Source of the DNA: Rhizophagus clarus
Lineage: Eukaryota; Glomeromycota; Glomeromycetes; Glomerales; Glomeraceae
Assembly (NCBI GenBank): GCA_015698045.1
Contig: BLAL01000285.1
Coordinates: 3,350,001-3,414,000 of the forward strand
DNA: 64,000 nucleotides
Reading direction: 5' to 3'
Made by a program: the position numbers and the translations under genes. Shown one piece after another: positions 51,414-63,200 of the stretch (its first letter is position 1; each line of letters opens with the position of its first letter). Under the pieces are notes generated by a model. That model saw only the letters and a program-made list of their open reading frames with translations, had not been told where the DNA came from and made no database searches.

Positions 51414-53194
51414 ATGGCAGAAATTTCTACTTGTAAATATCTTTTAGGCACCTGTTATACGTGTCAAAAATGCTTATACTGTTTTAAAACTCCACAAAAA
51501 AATTTATGCAAGTGTAAAAAAAGTAAACAACCAGCAAGAGTCAATAATCCCAAGCGTGGACAGCAAATATATCAACGTGTTTTTACTCCAAATCAACCTA
51601 TACCAACTGCAAATGAGTTTCTATTTACTGCTAACACAAAGTTTAGTTATAATAGTAATTTTAATGATTCATTTTCATATACTTTTTGTACAGCATGTAA
51701 CAGTAAATTCCAAAGGTTAGGAGATAAGGACAAAGGTAAAAAACCCACTAGAAAAACAAAAATGGTTGTTTTAGATGTAGAAAATGATACATTTTCTGAA
51801 GATAAAGATAATAGCAGTGCAATAGAAGATAATAATGTAAAAGGAAATAATAATATAGAAAGTGATAATAGTGTGAAAGGTAATAATAATATGGAAGGAG
51901 ATGTTGGTATAGAAAAAGATAGTGAAGAATATAATAGTCAAGAAGACAACAGTGAAGAAGAAGATAGCGAAAAAGATAGTGAAGAAGATAATGTAGACGA
52001 AGTCAAAGTACAAATAATTATTAAGAACAAAGATAAAAAAATGCCTACAGCAAAAACTTTGACTATCCAACCAGCTAATTACAAAAATGTTATGGAGAAA
52101 ATAAATTCAATAGTTCAAAAGGTTCTGGGGAAAAAAATCAAGTCAACAAATTATACTACATCATACAAAGCAATGAATGCACATGGGCCTTCTAATGAAC
52201 TTGAAGATGAACTAGATTTTCAAGAATTTCTTGATGAGTATAAAAAAGTAATTTCAGTTGGAAAGAAAATGTCAATGATAATTAATATGAAAAATAACAT
52301 CACAGAAAATAAAAAATCTAGCAAAAAACATAAAAAGGTAAAGTATTTTTTTTATATACTGTGATTTGTGAAATATACAGTAATAAGCAAAATGGTTAAC
52401 ATTTAGATTTTTTTAGAGTTCTGATGAGAGTAATTCATCTTCTGTTGAAGAAGAAATTGAATTGCGATCTAAAAAAAAGAAGAAATCACGTGCAATTAGA
52501 GAACCAGATTTATCAAAGGAAGAAAAGAAACGATCAGAAGTTATCACGGCTTTATGTGAAAAGTATAAGTGTAATATACACACAACTTCATGTTATATTC
52601 AAGATCATCGCCACCTGCAACTTAATCCTGCAAGGTTGCAGCTTTGGGCTCAGGAAATTGTATGATTTTTGTTGGTTTATAATGTGGATTCAATAAAAAC
52701 TTACCATTAATTTTATTTAGATCAATAAAGGAACTACTTACGAAATCCCTCCGTTTTTTCCAACATTTAATATTGTAAAATCAGGTGTGTCTGTCAATAA
52801 AAATAATTTGACAATGCAAGCACAGGTTAGTCAAGCGCCTCCTACTACTCCTGCTGTTACACCTATTATTTTTCAATTACCACCACAGTTCTATCAGAAT
52901 TCCAATGTTCAGGGACATCAGGATCAATCCACATCAGCATTATATACATCTTATAATAATTCAAATACACCATTATCACCAAATACCAAATTACCTACAA
53001 TTGGTGAATTTTTGAGTAGTTTGGATTTAAAGTATAATTGTAATAACGTATATGCCAATTTTGAAGAGGCTTTTCTTGAAGAAGCAATCACTGTCAATGC
53101 CATAAAAGATTTATCTGATGAACAACTGCAAAAATTAGGAGTGGTGAAAATTGGATGGCAAAAGAATATAAAACAAGCAGCACAACGATTTTGA
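51414..53194 (+). CDS. SAM-domain protein carried by the Tc1/mariner-like element, three exons, 546 aa
   Basis: Exons 51414-52337, 52417-52659 and 52721-53194, all joined in phase 0. The introns (79 and 61 bp) begin GTAAAG and GTATGA and end TTTAG. The N-terminus is cysteine-rich (Cys at 7, 14, 17, 20, 23, 32, 34, and a later 'FCTAC'), suggesting a zinc-binding module. The middle is acidic and low-complexity (Glu/Asp/Asn repeats, ~135-210), followed by a Lys-rich basic stretch. The last ~65 residues ('TIGEFLSSLDLKYNCNNVYA', then 'FEEAFLEEAITVNAIKDLSD', ending 'LGVVKIGWQKNIKQAAQRF') fit a SAM domain, a protein-protein interaction module. It lies inside the transposon ends and converges on the transposase. 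It could be an accessory transposition protein or captured host cargo; no frame damage is seen. Confidence 0.8.
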
Positions 53195-53309
53195 TTACAT
53201 AATATAAAAATTAGCATTCATATGATATTTTGATTCAAAATATTTGTTTTATTTTCTAATAAAATTGGCTTTCTAAGTGTAAATAAAATTTTCTAATAAA
53301 ACAATTTTT

Positions 53310-54407
53310 CTAAACATAAATTGATGCATCAAAGTATGATTGCGCCATTTGGGAAGTTATTTGACTACATGCAACTAATAATGCATATACAGGATCATTA
53401 TATGCTTCCATAAAATCACGATTATGTCTAATCCATGATTTGATGGTTGAGAATGCGGTTTCAATAGGGTTATAATCGGGGGAGTAAGGGGGAGAAAAAC
53501 AACTCTACATCCTAATTCTTCTAACAATACTACTAACTCATTATCATGATGAATTTTAGCATTATCCATCACAATAACGCTATTATCACCTGGATATGGA
53601 TTCATTATTGGTACCTAAAAATAAATAATAAATTTTTATCTAACATGAAAAATAAATAAACAAAATTGCATAAATGTCACTTACTACTTGATCAAGAACA
53701 AAATCAACAAATTTTTTTCTATCACAAGATCCTTCAAATATATCAACAGCAACAAATCCTTCTAAAGTAAGGGCAGGCAAGATGGTATAACGCTTTCCTC
53801 GTATAAAAGCTACTTTTTTTTGGGCGCGTATATTTCTAGGTGAATATCAATATAACCTTGTTAAACTTCTTTCATCTTTGGCGCTTTCGTCAAGAAAAAT
53901 AAGCTGATTCTGAGTATAATGCTCTCCAATAGTAGCTAAATAATGTGCGCGTATAATTTCGTTTCTTTCCAATGCTGCTTTATGTAACTTTCAAAAAAAT
54001 TTTTTTAGACAATCAATATCAAATAAAAATAAAATAAAATATATAGCATGTTTTACCTTTTTCCTAGTAATTCCTAAATATTGAAGTGAACGCCAAAGAG
54101 CTGCAACAGATACTCTTTTTCCAGTTATACATTCCATCTCATAAACTAATTCATCTAAGTACCAATCCACCTTTTCCGTTATAAGATTTCTAAGTATTTC
54201 TAAATCTTCGTTACTAAACTGTTTTCTTCGGCCAGGAATACCTTTGAAAGGGTTCTCAACACATGCCCAACGATTATATCTTTTTATAATTTTATTTACT
54301 ATACTTTTACTCATGTGTAAAGTATTAGCGATATCCACGGTTGATAAATCATTGTAATAAAGATAAACAACCCGCCAACGCAAATCCACACTAAATTCTT
54401 TGGGCAT
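53310..54407 (-). pseudogene. Tc1/IS630-like transposase, three exons, with one stop and one frameshift
   Basis: Exons (minus): 54407-54057, 53987-53685, 53614-53310, with introns of 69 and 70 bp. Exon 1 encodes paired helix-turn-helix DNA binding ('STVDIANTLHMSKSIVNKII', 'GRRKQFSNEDLEILRNLI'). Exon 2 has 'LIFLDESAKDERS' (first Asp) and 'RAQKKVAFIRGKRYTILPAL'. Exon 3 has 'VIVMDNAKIHH' (second Asp) and 'YSPDYNPIETAF', with 34 residues between the second Asp and the Glu. Damage: an in-frame TGA at 53847-53849 where the family has an aromatic residue, and a one-base shortfall in a G5 run (plus strand 53488-53492) just before 'YSPDYNPIE'. Unbroken it would be about 319 residues. The frame is otherwise well kept, so inactivation is recent, or partly a base-calling matter. 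It would cut and paste the surrounding element at TA. Confidence 0.85.
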
Positions 54408-54701
54408 AGTTGTGTTTATCTAAAGGAAATAGAGTGGTTTTTCTTATAAATAGTTTATGAGAAATCTGTCAGAATAAGTGGAATCGGTGGAATCGGTGGA
54501 ATCGCTAGGAATTGGTTTAGGAATTGGTTTATATGCTTTTAGCAAAAATACCAAGCGAAGTGTAAAAACAAACTTCAAAAGTTGTACAATAGTGGCTTAG
54601 AATTATGCAGATCAAATCAATTTTGATGATCTGATATTAACCCGTGATTTTATTTTTGTAGTCTTAAAATTGGATATTTTTATTTATTGCAAAATTAATC
54701 G

Positions 54702-54728
54702 CTGACCACAGTAATTCGAAAATGGCGA
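54702..54728 (-). repeat. Right TIR of the Tc1/mariner-like element
   Basis: Reverse complement of the left TIR with one mismatch; TA follows at 54729-54730. Between it and the transposase start, the 54478-54530 stretch has three GGAATCGGT-type 9-nt repeats and two AGGAATTGGTTT repeats, possible subterminal binding sites. Confidence 0.92.
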
Positions 54729-55001
54729 TAACTCCAATATTTCAAAAGTAAAAAAAAATTAGAAAAATTTAAACAATTGTCATTTAATGAAATATTAAAA
54801 TCTAATTGTTGTCGAATATATAGAAAGTAAGTAACGTAAGCATGTAGAGCATCGCCATTAAAAAAGTCGCTACCGCGTGACATTTGGCCCGTATTACGAA
54901 ATTAAGTGTGGCGTAATGGAATTAAGAGTGGCTCATGCGTGACAAATAATATGTGACGAATATATATTTGCGCAAAAATACATATAAAAAATGCATGTAG
55001 C

Positions 55002-55693
55002 AACTACCCCAAGAACACCACCAAAAAATTTTCGGTAACGTGACATTGTAGTACAAATCTAAAAATAGTAGATATATCGAACCGTAATAATTTCATACTT
55101 CATGAATCATGGTTCTCACTTCTCACTTTAATATTTAGTTTTTGCATATTTTTCCCGTAACTTCGCCTTAAATGTATATTATTCTTTTTTATTATAGTTT
55201 GTTTATTCTATTCTATTCCTTATTTTTATTGTGTTGTGAAAATAAAAACGCGTTTTTTACGTATGAAATATAATATTTATTGAAAATTTTTTCGCGATCT
55301 TTGGAGTATTAAAGGTGAACATCAAGTTTTGAGGAAGACTTTTCTATTTAATACATTATAAAAATTATCTTTTTATTACAATTATTAAATTATATAAACA
55401 ATATAAAGATTTATTGTCAAATTTTTAAATAAAAATAATTTATTAAGCTTATTTTGATAAATAAAAACACTCAGTAAATTTTATAAAGTGAAAAGAATCA
55501 TAAAAATATTTTAACAGTTAAATTTTAATAAACGTTTTTTGAATTTTTTTTATTAAGAACAAGCATTTTAACAAAACCACAACCGCAAAAATTTTCTAAG
55601 ATAAATGTTGTACAAAATAAATCTGACCAATAAAATTCATCGAGTCACGTTACCGAAAATTTTTTGGTGGTGTTCTTGGGGTAGCTGGTAGTT
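55002..55693. mobile_element. MULE-like MITE, 692 bp, 9-bp target duplication
   Basis: GCATGTAGC flanks both sides exactly (54993-55001 and 55694-55702). The left end starts AACTACCCCAAGAACACCAC and runs as a perfect inverted repeat of about 40 bp with the right end, which carries a small extra AACTACCAG at its outer edge. Nine-base duplications with long inverted repeats are typical of Mutator-like elements. The interior is AT-rich with no transposase, so it is non-autonomous. Confidence 0.8.
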
Positions 55694-55702
55694 GCATGTA
55701 GC

Positions 55703-57254
55703 GCAAGACCACGTGCTTTATCTACGTACTCAGTATAATAATCACATAACGCTCCTTCTACTTTTTTTTGTTTTCCTTGGTAACACTCCTGATCATATTT
55801 TCATGTTTCTCCCTGGCTTTTCTTTTACATAGATCTGTCAGATTGAAGCATGTAGTTCTTTCTTTTGATCAGCGACTACCCAGGCTTTAGATATAATTAA
55901 TTTTATAGATACTTTCTTGATACTTGTAATCGTTTAAAGTTATCTTTGTTGGCTTCACCTATAAACTAAACAAAAATAAAAATAATGAACACGTTAAACA
56001 TTAAGCAAAAAAGTGAATAAATAAGGTAGGCTATGCTCACTAATCATAATGATGAATTTAGGTTGTAGAAAGTAGGAACAAATAAATAACGATGAATTCT
56101 AAAAATTTTATCAGTCGATTTTAACGAACTGTTTCATCTTTCTACAATCACTGATTTAACAAAACGTCGAATAGCACAGTAATGTCACATTTTGCTTAAT
56201 TTCTTGCTGGCTATCATTCATTAAAGACTCTACCAGATTTTAAACTTGACATTATCTCATTGGGATTGTGGAGTTTTAGAGTTCGTTATAACACAATCTT
56301 GACCGGACTTTAAAAGCTTGATTATTTTTTATATTGATCAGCTTAATTTGGCCGGAATTAAGAAGATACTGGCCGAGATTAAGAAAATAAAAACCGGTCC
56401 CGTTTCAGCCTTTACAGATGTTATGTCCTGTTTTATACTAAATCGGATGGTGGTAACAGAAAATTCAATAACAAATAGTTGTCAATTGGTAAACAGTCGG
56501 TAATGAAATATACAACAAAATAAAAATCGGTTTTTTATTATAAAATCGGATGTTTCTTTATTAACAACGGGAAGGACATCGACCATGTAATGTCTCGCTC
56601 GGCACTCTGTAATACTATTGTAATACTCGTATTATCCCAATACAAATGCTAATAACTACACGAAATAAACTGCTTGCTACTGCCCTTCATCACATTCTTC
56701 ACGATTAGGAACAACTTGTCCAAAGAGCCAGTCCTCCGACCATAATTGTAGATCGGACAATTTTGATCCCTCCCAACCGATCTCCCGATTCCTTTTACTA
56801 ACATAATAATAGAAATAAATGAATTAATAAAATATGCTAATGAAATAACAAAATAAATTCTATATAAAAAAATGCTACTAATAAACTTCTTAATACAGAA
56901 CACTACATGAAACATCTAAATCATAAATTATTTACGTGTTTTCCTATTGGATAAGTAAAAGAGATTCATATGTTTGAATACATAATTCTAGACAAATAAG
57001 AAAGGGAATATACATTATATATTAAATAACAGGAGAAACTATAGCAAATAAGATTTTTAATTTGCAATTTAAGTAGTTTTTTTTTTCATATTTATAAACA
57101 TTTTATCGCTCTATCCTTCGTTAGTTTCTAAACTGTTCAAGTATAAAATCCTATAAAAAAATTCATAAATACAACTAATTATTAACTAAATAAACAAATA
57201 AATAAAATTCAATTGTATAATTTAATTTCACGGAAATTGTACATACATTTATAT
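55703..57254. other. Intergenic, no gene seen
   Basis: No supported coding frame. Segments near 56340-56400 (GGCCGGAATTAAGAAGATAC, GGCCGAGATTAAGAAAATAA) form a short imperfect tandem repeat. The last ~150 bp is likely the 3' UTR of the kinase gene. Confidence 0.4.
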
Positions 57255-60200
57255 TTATTTATAAGTACCATCTATATTACAATCCAAGCATTCGCTATTT
57301 GAAACAATTATATACGATTTTCCACCAGTAAAATCAAATAAACGACTTGTACTATATGCTTGCGGATGAGGTTCGGTAATAAGTTTATGTTCGATTGGTG
57401 TATTCATGAATTCTATAATGTTGCTTTTCAATTCTTCACCAATATTTTCAATATCCTTATCTAAAGGAAGAAAAATCCATTCTTTAATAATATTTAGAAT
57501 TTCTGATGCAGATGGCCTTTTTAATGGATCATCATCCCAACATTTTATCATCAAATCTAGATAACACCGTGGAGCATTATTAATAATTACAGGTCGTTCA
57601 CCATTACAAATACTTAAGGCGAGCTGTTGATCATGTGCTCTATCATTAAATGGTGAAATTCCGGACGTGAGTTCCCACATAATCATAGAAAAACTATATA
57701 TATCGCTCGCTTGAATATAAGGTTTACCTCTTAAAACTTCAGGTGCCATAAATGACATGACACCATAAATATTATCATTATCTCTTTTAAATAAAGACTT
57801 TATAGATTGAGATAATCCTAAATCGCTAATATAAACTTGGATCATTTCATTCTCGTGAATCAAAATATTTCCATCATGAATATCACAATGAATAAGGTCT
57901 TGATGATGTATTTCATTAAGACCAGAAATAATTCCAAATAACAAATATAACCTTATCTTCCAATCATTTTCAAGTATTTTTGTTAAACAACTTCTTATAT
58001 TGCCCTCATTTGCGTAGTCCATTACTACCAAATAATTCGAAGTAGTAGGATCTTTTGTCAATCCATAAATATAAATAATCGCGTTGGAATTCAAGCATTC
58101 ATAATGATGTTCCCACTATGAAAAGGATAAAATTAAATATATTAAGCGAATTATAACTAAAATTAAATAAAAAAAAAAAAAATGTAAATATTGTCATACT
58201 TCATTCAAAAATTTCTTTAAATCTTTGGCTGAATTGAGATGATTAAAACATTTAAGGACTACTTCTTTGTTGCCGTCCAACCAAGTAGCTTTGTACACAG
58301 TACTGAATCCTCCTTTATCAAGATATCTGACATTTGTAAATTCGTTGTAAGAAATCCATTTTAAATCTTTGTTACGAATAAATTTGTTTATGTCTTCATT
58401 ATCACATAATCTAGAAAATTTGAATGGTCACGATTTATTGAATGTTGATTCAAAAATTTTGTAATATTAATATAAATAATACTTACTCTAAAGTTTAGAT
58501 AAAATCTTGATATTATTAATAAAAATATTAGATTGTATCTAAATAAACAACAAATTATGACTTACCGACTAAATAATTATCAAATAATTATTTATTAATA
58601 AAGAATTTAGTTAATTTAAATTTTATTCAAATATAAAAATAAAACCTTACCAACTAAACAAAATATTAAATATTTATTTAAACAAAAAATTTTAGTTAAT
58701 TTAAATTATGTAAATTTCACATAAAAATAATAAAAATTTGATTTACCGTCTAAAATTTAATATATTAGTTTAAATTATCATTAATATAAATATTATATAA
58801 GTAAATAGGAATAAATAACTTACATGCTATAATTTAAGCAAATATTTAAATCAAAAAAAATTAGTTAATTATTATGTTTGAATATAGATATTATAAATGA
58901 AATAAATAAAATAGGTTAGATAACTTACATGCTATAATTTAAATAATTGAATAAAAGAGTTCAATTAGTAATATATAAAAGTCCCACAAATGCATTAAAA
59001 TTAAATAAATAACTATACCAGCTAAAATAAATTATTAGAAATTTAGTAAATTAAAATTAAACAAAAATGATATTAAATGAATAATTGATAACTTACAATC
59101 TAAAATAATTTTGAATAAAGAATTTAATTAATTCATTGAAATTTATATAAAATTAAAAAATTAAGTATAACTTACCAGCTAAAGAAAATATCAAAATAAT
59201 TTGTAGATAGATAAATTTAGTTAGTCGGATTATATATAAATGATATATAAAATAATAGAATTCGATAAATATATTATTCTATGACTTACAATCTAAACAA
59301 TTTTTTAAATAAAACATTTAGTAATTTAAATTGTATATAAATATTGAAAAAAATTAAATGACTTTAGCTTACCTTCTATGTATTAAATAAATTTCATAAA
59401 AAGAATTTATTAGTTAGTTTAATTATATGTGAATTATAATAAAATTAAAAATCTCTTTACCATCTAAAGTAAGTTGCCAAATAATCAGTCAAATAAAGAA
59501 TTTAATTAGTTTAAATCATATACATATTAATATTAATATATAATTAAACTTTCTTAAATGTGATTTTAACTTACAATCTAAATTAAATAAGTTTATAAAT
59601 ATCGTTAATTTAAATTAAACACGAATATTATATAACTATTATAGAATTAATGATAATTACCGTCTAAAGTAAGTTGCCAAATGATTTTTAAATAAAGAAT
59701 TGCATTGCATATAAATATTACTTAAATATAGCAATAATTAAATTAAGTGAATAACTTACATGCTATAATTTAATAATTTTCAGATAAAGAATTTAGTTAG
59801 TTCGAATTATATAAATATAAAATAATTAAATGAAATACTAACTTGCTATAATTAAATAACATTTTAGTAAGAGATTTAGTTAATTTGAATTATACTGTAC
59901 GCAAATAATATATAATATTATAAATAAATGACTCACGTACTAAATTTAAGCGAAAATATTTGCTTAAATTAGTATATATTAATATTATACAAATAAAGAA
60001 TTTAACAATAAATAATTTTAACTTACTTTCTATATTGTTAAGTAGTTTTTAAAAAAGAATCAAATTAATTGGATTTTACAAGTATCATATAATAACATTT
60101 AATAAATACTTAAGTAACTTACGTGCTGAATATGAATAATTTAAATAAAAAAAAATATACAGTTAAGTTGCAAATATAAACATAAAGGTAAATAAATAAA

Positions 60201-63200
60201 TAACTCAGTCACAACTTACTCCCTACGGATTAAACATTTATAAATAAACAATTTGTTAGACTATTACAAATAAATATTACGTATAAATATAGCCAATAAT
60301 ATATAACTTACTTCCTGTATTATCATAATTTTTAAATAAATTATTTGCTAGTTTACTTATATATAAAAACGTATTAAATTTAAATAATAACAAATAAATT
60401 ACCATCTAAAATAAATTATCAAATAATTAATTAAACAAAAAAAAAAATTAATTAGTTTAAATATTTATAAGGATTTTGTAATTTATCGACCAGTCTCCTG
60501 ATTTTTAGCCAGCATTACTGCTTTTGAAAGTAGGGTGACGTGGCAAATGAGTAGTCGATACATCGACCGGTCCATAAATCACTTTTTTCTATTTTTAATA
60601 TCATACCATATAAAAATAATAAAATTAATATACTTACTTCCTATATATTAAATTTTTTGTTTTATAAAAATTTCGTTAGCTTGTTATACTGTATAAGTAT
60701 ATATAAATATAAATAATGTACAGTAACTTACCAACTACAGTACATTATTAATAATTGTTAATAAGAAAAAATAATTAGATTAATATTTGTCACTAAACGT
60801 ATGCATTTATATGATAACAGTATCCATACTTACATACTATACGGTTTAAATAATTTTTTGAATAAAAATTTAATTTAAATTTAAATCAAACAATATAAGA
60901 GAACATATAATCAAAGACTTGTACTTACTCCCTATATTTTTAATTGATTAATACTATTAATCAATATACAGTATATTATATGTATTATTGTAAATATTGC
61001 ATATAATAAAATTATACTGAAACCTACTTGCTATATTTCGTTATTAATTAATATTAAAATGAAAATCAAATTAACTTAAATCATATGCAAATAATATTAT
61101 ATAAATAAGATAACTTGCCATCTAAATAATTTTTTAAATAAGTAATTAAGTTAGTTTACATGGATATTATACAAATATTAATAAATTGAATAATAAACTT
61201 ACATGCTACAGTATAATTTAATAATTATTTAATAAAAAAAATTAATTATATGTGTATGTCACATGAATATGATATTAAACGGATAAATTTATAACTTACT
61301 TCCTATATTATAGAAAAAAAAACTTAGTTCAAATTATATAACTATGATTAGATATTAAAAAAAAAAAATAATAACTTACTTGCTATATTATTAAATATTA
61401 TAAGTAAAAAATGTTAATTAGTTTCAATTATATGCGGATAATATTATATACAAATATAATAGAATTACCGTCTAGAATAAAAAATTTATTAGTCTAAGTA
61501 AATATTATACGAATGGAGTAAACGATAAATAACTTACCGACTAAAACAAATTAAATATATTTTTTAAAAAAATTTTAGTTGATATATGTTATACGATATT
61601 ATAAGTATGATGAAGTTAAATATAAATTTACCAACTAGAATAAATAGTCAAATGAGGGATTTAATTACTGTAGTTTAATTTGTATATAGTAAATATCATT
61701 AAGTATAATAAATTTATTAACTTACTTTCTATATATTAAATTTTTAAACGAAAATTTATTAATTTAAACTGATTAGAAAAGCATAATAAAAATCAAACTT
61801 AAGTAACTCATAACTTACTGTCTATATTATCAATGATTTTTTAATTAAAAGATATTAGTAAATTGCCTGCATATTGCCTGCGAATACAGTATATAACAAA
61901 TAACTTATACTTACTTCCTATATTATTAATTATTCATAAATAAAGAGCTTGTTAGTTTAAATTATATGTAAATATCATTAACAAACATACAAATAACTTA
62001 TAACTTACTGCCTATATTGTTAAATAATTTTAAGTAAAGAATTAAATTATACATGAATATTATATGAATATAATAGCATTAAATAATACATGACTTACGA
62101 TCTAAATGTAGTTTAAAAAATATATATAAATATGCATAAATGTAAATAGAGTTAAAATAATATAACCCATAACTTACCAACTAAGGTAAATTACCGAATA
62201 GTAAATTTGTTTAGTTAAAATATATTTGAATTGTAATTGGATTAAATAAATAACTTATTACTTACTTTCTATATTATTAAATAATTTTTAAAGGGTATCA
62301 TATTGTTAATTTGATTACACAAGTACAACAAAATCAATAAATAATTTATAATTACCATCTGATAAATTTTTTTTTTAAATAAAAATTCGGTTAATTTAAT
62401 AAATATTTTTGTGAAAATAATAAAAATAATAAAATTAAATGTCTTACGGTCTAAAACAATTTAAATAATTTTAAATAAAGAAAGTAATTAGAGTAAATTA
62501 TAAGTAAAATACAATACATATAAAAATGTTTGTAACTTACAATCTAACAAAATTTTTGAATAAAAGAATTTGGTTAGATAAATTGAAACATGAATAACAT
62601 GAATATAATAAAATTGAATAAATGGTTTGTAACTTACAATCTAGAAACATATTTTAAAATCAAATTTATTAGATTAAAAATGCATAATTGTCATAACAAA
62701 ATTAAATAAAACACTTACATGCTATATTTTAAATAGTTAATTAGTAATGAATTTAGTCAGTCAAAATTACATAAATATTAAATAGATCTCTACAATAACT
62801 TGTAACTTACCAGCTATAAATAGATTATTGAATGAAGAAACAGTTAGTTTAATCATCAATAAAATAGAATAAATTACTAGTAACTTACAATCTAAATAAT
62901 TTTTTGAAAAAAAAAGAATTTAATCAAATTAAATAATGTGTGAATATTATACGATATAATATAGTTAAATAAATAACTTACATGCTATAATTTAAAATAA
63001 TTTTAAATTTGAAATGAAGAAATTTGATTTTAAGAATTATTTTAATATCCAATAAATACGATAGAATTAAATAAATAACTTTAATGTTAACGTTAATCAT
63101 AACTTACGATCTAAAATAATTTTAAATAAAGAATTTAGTTTATTTAAATTCTTATATAAATATAGTAATAAAATTAAAATAACTTACATACTGTAATATC

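Larger units (their letters stand above)
42554..54728. mobile_element. Tc1/mariner-like DNA transposon carrying cargo, split by a LINE
   Basis: The left end starts TCGCCGTTTTCGAATTACTG (42554-42580) and the right end (54702-54728) is its reverse complement over 27 bp with a single mismatch. Both ends abut TA (42552-42553 and 54729-54730), the target duplication of the Tc1/mariner/IS630 superfamily. Inside are a plus-strand SAM-domain gene (51414-53194) and a minus-strand transposase (53310-54407). The left part is interrupted only 86 bp from the end by a complete LINE (42640-51241). Without the LINE and one copy of its duplication the element would be about 3.56 kb, roughly double a minimal Tc1 element, because of the extra gene. 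Confidence 0.88.

Noticed and set aside
51771..52070. Antisense ORF rich in Phe/Ile/Tyr opposite the SAM gene
   Set aside because: It is the complement of the acidic low-complexity stretch of the SAM-domain gene.
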